This document shows, piece by piece, positions 22,642 through 26,985 of a DNA stretch of 26,985 bases. The stretch is taken from assembly GCA_964559535.1 (NCBI GenBank), contig CAZLIC010000062.1:1-26985 (forward strand). The letters run 5' to 3'. The notes beneath the pieces are model-generated. The model made no database searches, was not told the DNA's origin, and saw nothing but the letters and a program-made list of their open reading frames with translations. Each line of letters opens with the position of its first letter. The first letter of the stretch is position 1. The DNA is from CAZLIC01 sp964559535 (GTDB taxonomy: Bacteria > Pseudomonadota > Alphaproteobacteria > Rhodobacterales > Rhodobacteraceae). The position numbers were made by a program, and so were the translations under genes.

Positions 22642-25044
22642 TCATGTCCCGCGCGGTTTGGCCCGTGTGGTGGGGTCGGCCTGCGTCGGGTCTTCGGGCC
22701 AGGGATGGCGGGGGTAGCGACCGCGCATGTCGCGGCGCACGTCGGCATAGGAACTGGCCCAGAAGCCCGGCAGGTCCTGCGTCACCTGCACCGGCTTTGC
22801 TCCCGGCGACAGCAGGGTGATGCGCAGCGGGCGGCCGCCTACCACCGGGTGGCGCGTGACGCCGAACAGCTCCTGCAGGCGCAGTTCAATGGATGGCGCC
22901 TCGCCGTCATAGTCGATGGCAACCTCTCGCCCCAGGGGCGTGGTGAAATGGGCGGGCGCAATGCGATCCACCTCGGCCATGCCAGCCCATCCGGCCATCG
23001 TGCGCAACGCCTCGGTCAGGTCCAGCGCCCGCAGGTCGCTGAGCGTGCGCGCCTTGCCCAGCCATGGCAGCAGGCCTTCGCCCGCCAGAAGGGCCGCATC
23101 CGACACATCGGGCACCTTTGCCCCTTCGGCCCGCGCCAGCAGAACACGCGCCTGCAGCCGGGCGGCGGACGGTGTGAAGCTCAGGCCGCTGGCCCGCAAC
23201 CCCTCCAGCGCCGCGCGGGCCAAGTCTTCGGGCGGGGCATCTGTCCAGGGGCGGTCCTCTACCGCGATGGCGCCGAACATCACACGGTCGCGCGCCGCCA
23301 CCCGGCCTTCGCGCGTATCCCACTGGCAAGTCCGCTCGCGGCGAAAGCGATGGGCGTACAGCAAGCGGAACTCGCCCTCATCCAGGGCCGCCGCCTGGCG
23401 CACCCGCGCTTCGCGCGCCTCGCCGTCCAGATCGGTTGCCACGATCATCCGCGCGCCCGACAGCGGCAGGCCCGCGTCCATCGCCGCACCCCTGCCGCCG
23501 CTCAGCAGCCAGCGCGGCGCATCCCCACTGCGCCGCAGCCCGATCCGGTCGGGGTAGGCCAGCGCCGCCAGTGCACCGGCCGACAGGCCGCGGTCGGGGC
23601 CAGCGTCCCGCGCCAACCGCTTCGCCTCGGTCCTGATCCGGTCCAGCACCGGCCCGTCCCCGGAGCGCCGCCCGGCCAGCGCCTCCAGCCGCAACAGCAG
23701 GTCCGGCGGCGCCCCCCGCAGCGGGTCGCGCTCGGCCAAAAGGGCCGCCACTTGCGGCGCCAGCGGTCCGCCGCCCGCCGCCAGCATGTGTGCAAGCCGC
23801 GGGTGCAGCGGCAGGGTGGCCAGCGCACGCCCATGCGCAGTGATCCCGCCATGGTCATCCAGCGCACCAAGGTCGGCCAGCAGCGCCCGCGCTTCGGCCA
23901 GCGCGGGTGCGGGCGGCGGCGTCAGGAACGGCAGCCGGTCGCTGCCCCACATGGCAAGGTCCAGCGCCAGCCCGGTCAGGTCGGCCGCGGCAATCTCGGG
24001 CGGCGGAAAGGCTGCCAGCGCCCCCTCCTCGGCCTTGGCCCACAGCCGCCAGCACACCCCCGGCGCCGTCCGCCCTGCACGGCCCTGCCGCTGCACTGCC
24101 TCGGCCCGCGTCACCCGTTCGGTCACCAGCCGCGTCATGCCCGAGGCCGGATCGAACCGCGCCCGCCGCGCCCGACCGCCATCCACCACCACCGTGATCC
24201 CCGGAATGGTCAATGATGTTTCGGCAATGGCCGTGGCCAGCACCAGCTTGCGCCGCCCGTCGGGTTCGGGCGCGATGGCGGCACGCTGGGCATCAAACGC
24301 CATCGCCCCGAACAGCGGCCGCACCGCGCAACCACAGTCACTCAGTGCCGCCGCCACCCGCCGGATTTCCCCCTCGCCCGGGCAGAATGCCAGCACATCG
24401 CCCGGCGCTTCCTCCAGCGCCTGCCGCACCAACCCCGCCATCGCCGCCTCCCAGCGGACCTCACGCGACAACTGCCGGGGCAGCCAGACCGTCTCTACCG
24501 GAAACGCCCGCCCCTCGGCGGTGATCCGTGGCGCATCGCCCATCAGTGCCGCCACCGGCGCGGCGTCCAGCGTGGCCGACATCGGCAGCAGCACAAGGTC
24601 GGGCCGCAGGGCGCCGCGGATGTCCAGCGCCAAGGCAAGGCCAAGGTCGGCATTCAGCGAGCGCTCGTGGAATTCGTCGAACAGGATGGCACCCACGCCG
24701 GGCAATTCCGGGTCATCCTGGATCATCCGGGTCAGGATGCCCTCGGTCACCACTTCGATCCGCGTGGCGCCCGACACGCGGCTTTCGCCCCGCATGCGGT
24801 AGCCCACCGTCCGCCCCACCGGTTCGCCCAGCGTGGCCGCCATCCGCTCTGCCGCGGCCCGTGCTGCCAGCCTGCGCGGCTCGAGCATCAGGAACCGCCC
24901 TGCCACCAACCCGGCCTCCATCAGCGCCAGCGGCACCCGCGTGGTCTTGCCCGCGCCCGGCGGTGCCTCCAATACCGCCATGCCGCGGGTACGCAGGGCG
25001 TCCAGCAGGGCAGGCAGGGCATCGTCGATAGGCAGGCGGTCCAT
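22642..25044 (-). CDS. hrpB: ATP-dependent helicase HrpB
   Basis: An 800-residue DEAH/DExH-type helicase. Walker A is APPGAGKTT (residues 27-35), the DEAH box variant is DEFH at 123-126 within LFDEFHERSL, and motif III is MSATL. A helicase C domain with QGRAGRTAPGVCWRLW follows, and the C-terminal HrpB-specific region ends around PQ/PW-type tail sequence (GRYPRHPWPEDP). Length and the C-terminal part fit HrpB rather than HrpA. The true biochemical role of HrpB is poorly defined; RNA remodelling is assumed. AAGG lies about 6 nt before the ATG at 25044. It is 33 bp downstream of the DUF3108 gene on the same strand and may be co-transcribed. Confidence 0.93.
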   Translation of the reverse strand: MDRLPIDDALPALLDALRTRGMAVLEAPPGAGKTTRVPLALMEAGLVAGRFLMLEPRRLAARAAAERMAATLGEPVGRTVGYRMRGESRVSGATRIEVVTEGILTRMIQDDPELPGVGAILFDEFHERSLNADLGLALALDIRGALRPDLVLLPMSATLDAAPVAALMGDAPRITAEGRAFPVETVWLPRQLSREVRWEAAMAGLVRQALEEAPGDVLAFCPGEGEIRRVAAALSDCGCAVRPLFGAMAFDAQRAAIAPEPDGRRKLVLATAIAETSLTIPGITVVVDGGRARRARFDPASGMTRLVTERVTRAEAVQRQGRAGRTAPGVCWRLWAKAEEGALAAFPPPEIAAADLTGLALDLAMWGSDRLPFLTPPPAPALAEARALLADLGALDDHGGITAHGRALATLPLHPRLAHMLAAGGGPLAPQVAALLAERDPLRGAPPDLLLRLEALAGRRSGDGPVLDRIRTEAKRLARDAGPDRGLSAGALAALAYPDRIGLRRSGDAPRWLLSGGRGAAMDAGLPLSGARMIVATDLDGEAREARVRQAAALDEGEFRLLYAHRFRRERTCQWDTREGRVAARDRVMFGAIAVEDRPWTDAPPEDLARAALEGLRASGLSFTPSAARLQARVLLARAEGAKVPDVSDAALLAGEGLLPWLGKARTLSDLRALDLTEALRTMAGWAGMAEVDRIAPAHFTTPLGREVAIDYDGEAPSIELRLQELFGVTRHPVVGGRPLRITLLSPGAKPVQVTQDLPGFWASSYADVRRDMRGRYPRHPWPEDPTQADPTTRAKPRGT

Positions 25045-25077
25045 GCCCCGCCTTATGGCGGCGCGGCCGGCCAGATT

Positions 25078-25779
25078 CTAGCGGCGGCGCAGCACGGCGC
25101 GGCCGAACAGCGTGTCGGCCTCGATCCGGTCGATGTGCAGCAGGCCGTCAGCACGCGGCAGATAGGTCACCCGGAACGAAAAACGTGACCGTTCGGCCAG
25201 GTCCCGTGCCGGAAACCCGGCTATCCGGCGATAGGTGCCTGCGCATTCCACCCCGCCGCCATCGGCAGGCAGAGGTGCGGCCAAGGCGACCGAGGTGCGG
25301 CGCTGCCCGTCGAACACCTGGAACGAAAGGGCGCAGGCCGCATCGGGTGCCACTGGCCGCATTCCGGCATAAAGCGCCGTCAACGGATCGACCGTGCCCT
25401 TCTGCGCCGCGGGGTCCGCGGCCTCCACCTCGATTTCCTCGCTGCTGTCATAGGCCTGAACGGTGGGCGCGCCGCCCCTCCACGCCAGCCTTGCGCTGGT
25501 CTGCCGCCGTCCGGTGTCGATCTCCTCGCGAAAGGATGACGGCATCAGCCGGGAACCCTTGCTTGCGCCGTCCACCTCCGCATCCCACCGCACCGGCCGC
25601 ACTGCACCCACCAACCCACGCGTTACCACCTGTGCCGTGGCGCGGTAGGTCTTGGGTCCATCCTCTCCATCCACGGTCATGCTGGCCACCCGCACCCCCG
25701 CCAACGTCACGTCAAAGGCAAAGGTCTCTGCCAGCAGGGCAGAGGGAAGCAGCAGGCAAAGGGCAAGGATGCGCAGCAT
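25078..25779 (-). CDS. DUF3108-family exported protein
   Basis: A 233-residue protein with a signal peptide, MLRILALCLLLPSALLA, then ETFAFDVTLAGVRVASMTVDGEDG, a start typical of DUF3108 (YP-type beta-rich periplasmic proteins). Later, RFSFRVTYLPRADGLLHIDRIEADTLFGRAVL closes the domain. Function is unknown in the family; a periplasmic or outer-membrane-associated role is likely. The start at 25779 gives a clean signal peptide but has no good ribosome site; an ATG at 25809 has a weak GAAG upstream and would add ten residues. It is divergent from meaB and precedes hrpB by 33 bp. Confidence 0.8.
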   Translation of the reverse strand: MLRILALCLLLPSALLAETFAFDVTLAGVRVASMTVDGEDGPKTYRATAQVVTRGLVGAVRPVRWDAEVDGASKGSRLMPSSFREEIDTGRRQTSARLAWRGGAPTVQAYDSSEEIEVEAADPAAQKGTVDPLTALYAGMRPVAPDAACALSFQVFDGQRRTSVALAAPLPADGGGVECAGTYRRIAGFPARDLAERSRFSFRVTYLPRADGLLHIDRIEADTLFGRAVLRRR

Positions 25780-25851
25780 GACGGGCAAACTAGCGGCGGC
25801 AATTGACATTTCCACGACTTCTCCGCCCTCTCAACCACAAAGGAGAGGTGG

Positions 25852-26823
25852 ATGGACGATCTGGCGGAACGCGTGATCGCGGGCGACCGGCGGGCACTGG
25901 CGCGGGCCATCACGCTGGTGGAAAGCCGCCGCGCCGACCACCGCGCGCGGGCGCTGGACCTGGGCGACCGATTGCGCGCCACCGGGCGGCAGGCGCTGCG
26001 CGTAGGCCTGTCGGGCACGCCGGGGGTGGGCAAATCCACCTTCATCGAAGCCTTCGGCCTGCATCTGACGGCGCAGGGCCTGCGTGTGGCCGTTCTGGCA
26101 GTTGATCCGTCGTCCACCCGATCGGGCGGGTCGATCCTGGGTGACAAGACGCGCATGCCGCTCCTCTCGCGCGATCCGCGGGCGTTCATCCGCCCCTCAC
26201 CCAGCCAGTCCACGCTGGGCGGCATAGCACGCCGCACGCGTGAGGCGGTGGCAGTGTGCGAAGGGGCGGGCTTCGACGTGGTGCTGGTGGAAACCGTGGG
26301 GGTAGGCCAGTCGGAGACACTGGTGGCGGGGGTGACCGACATCTTCCTGCTGCTGCTGGCCCCTGCGGGTGGAGACGAGTTGCAGGGCGTCAAGCGCGGA
26401 ATCATGGAAATCGCCGACATCGTGGTGGTGAACAAGGCCGACGGGGCGCTGCTGCCGGTGGCCGAGCGCACCAGGGCCGACTATCAGGGCGCGCTGCGGC
26501 TGATGCGGGCGCGGCCCGAGGACCCGCCGGGCTATCCCATGGTGCTGACCGCCTCTGCCGCCGAAGGGCGCGGGGTGGAAGAGATCTGGGGGGCGATCCG
26601 AACGCTGGCCGACTGGCGGCAGGCCCACGGGCACCGGGACGCGCGCCGCGCCGCGCAGGCGGCCGAGGCCTTTGCCGAGGGCGTGCGCGAGGGAGTTCTG
26701 GCCACGGTGGCCGCACGCCCCGCGTTTCAGGCGGCGATGCGGCAGCTGGGCGAAGAGGTGGCCTGCGGACGCTCCTCGCCCGAACGGGCGGCCGAGCTGG
26801 TGTTGCGGCAAATTTCGGGCTGA
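25852..26823 (+). CDS. meaB: MeaB/ArgK-family G3E GTPase (methylmalonyl-CoA mutase chaperone)
   Basis: A 323-residue P-loop GTPase. Walker A GTPGVGKST is at residues 55-63; AVDPSSTRSGGSILGDKTRM, ETVGVGQSE and VVVNKADG are the family blocks for switch and guanine recognition. MeaB gates cobalamin loading and protects methylmalonyl-CoA mutase in the propionate pathway; the protein is cytoplasmic. AGGAGAGGTGG directly precedes the ATG. A perfect TTGACA at 25803-25808 could be its -35, but no good -10 is seen at 17 bp. No mutase gene is in the window, so partner placement is unknown. The name ArgK is used for the same family. Confidence 0.95.
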   Translation: MDDLAERVIAGDRRALARAITLVESRRADHRARALDLGDRLRATGRQALRVGLSGTPGVGKSTFIEAFGLHLTAQGLRVAVLAVDPSSTRSGGSILGDKTRMPLLSRDPRAFIRPSPSQSTLGGIARRTREAVAVCEGAGFDVVLVETVGVGQSETLVAGVTDIFLLLLAPAGGDELQGVKRGIMEIADIVVVNKADGALLPVAERTRADYQGALRLMRARPEDPPGYPMVLTASAAEGRGVEEIWGAIRTLADWRQAHGHRDARRAAQAAEAFAEGVREGVLATVAARPAFQAAMRQLGEEVACGRSSPERAAELVLRQISG

Positions 26824-26877
26824 AGGCACCTGTTCCGGATGCACCATGCCCTATCTGGCAAGGCAAAGGAGAACGTC

Positions 26878-26985
26878 ATGCAGATTGCCGTGCTGTACCT
26901 TGCCACCTTCGGCACCTTTCTGGTGCTGGATGCCATCATGCTGACGCTGGTCATGCGGCCGCTGTTTGCTGCCCACATCGGCCCC
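26878..26985 (+). CDS. DUF2177-family membrane protein, N-terminal fragment
   Basis: Only 36 codons lie inside the window: MQIAVLYLATFGTF then LVLDAIMLTLVMRPLFAAHIGP. The hydrophobic first segment with an internal Asp followed by a basic/aromatic stretch matches the start of DUF2177 integral membrane proteins. Function is unknown in the family. AAAGGAGAA lies 5-6 nt before the ATG. It follows meaB by 54 bp on the same strand. Confidence 0.7.
   Translation, partial: MQIAVLYLATFGTFLVLDAIMLTLVMRPLFAAHIGP

Noticed and set aside
1..26985. CRISPR arrays, tRNA or rRNA genes, insertion sequences, attachment sites
   Set aside because: No regularly spaced direct repeats, no cloverleaf or rRNA sequence and no transposase or integrase motifs were seen on reading either strand. 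This is by eye; tRNAscan-type and ISfinder searches were not possible.

Overview
The window is chromosomal DNA from a GC-rich alphaproteobacterium, most likely a Rhodobacterales (Rhodobacter/Paracoccus-type) species. The evidence is the very high third-position GC, the FrcR-FrcB-FrcC-FrcA style sugar transport locus, a short 4.5S-type SRP RNA, and the neighbouring housekeeping genes (ileS, lolA, hspQ, pbpC, hrpB, meaB). I see no insertion sequence, prophage, CRISPR array, tRNA or rRNA. Gene density and composition are even, so this looks like core genome rather than an island.

Layout. At the left edge is the C-terminus of an XdhC/CoxI-family molybdoenzyme maturation protein. A 32-codon ORF overlaps its stop codon. 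The gap that follows (355-543) holds a dispersed palindrome and a cluster of TGTCCCA/TGGGACA motifs. A divergent sugar-uptake locus comes next. On the minus strand are an RbsD/FucU mutarotase and a ROK repressor; on the plus strand are a binding protein, a permease and an ATPase (frcB-frcC-frcA), ending in a clear intrinsic terminator. The two arms share a regulatory region whose perfect palindrome is bracketed by divergent -35 boxes.

ileS (isoleucyl-tRNA synthetase) follows. It is preceded by a promoter, a possible leaderless 15-codon leader peptide containing Ile codons, and a strong GC hairpin; together these could be an attenuator. Downstream are twin hairpins, an acyl/aryl-CoA ligase, lolA (lipoprotein chaperone), a convergent lytic-transglycosylase-like lipoprotein, hspQ, and then a minus-strand pair that reads alpha-2-macroglobulin then pbpC. 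Several of these genes serve the cell envelope: lipoprotein transport, peptidoglycan cleavage, peptidoglycan synthesis and periplasmic protease trapping.

The last part holds an alpha/beta hydrolase divergent from a TetR regulator, with two identical 12-bp palindromic operators between them. Then come the SRP RNA gene with its own promoter, an MFS transporter, the HrpB helicase, a DUF3108 exported protein, the MeaB GTPase and the start of a DUF2177 membrane protein.

No strikingly new multi-gene system is visible. The observations most worth following are the putative ileS leader/attenuator, the TGTCCCA motif cluster with the adjacent small ORF, and the twin TetR operator. All functional statements rest on reading motifs and on family knowledge; no database search was run.
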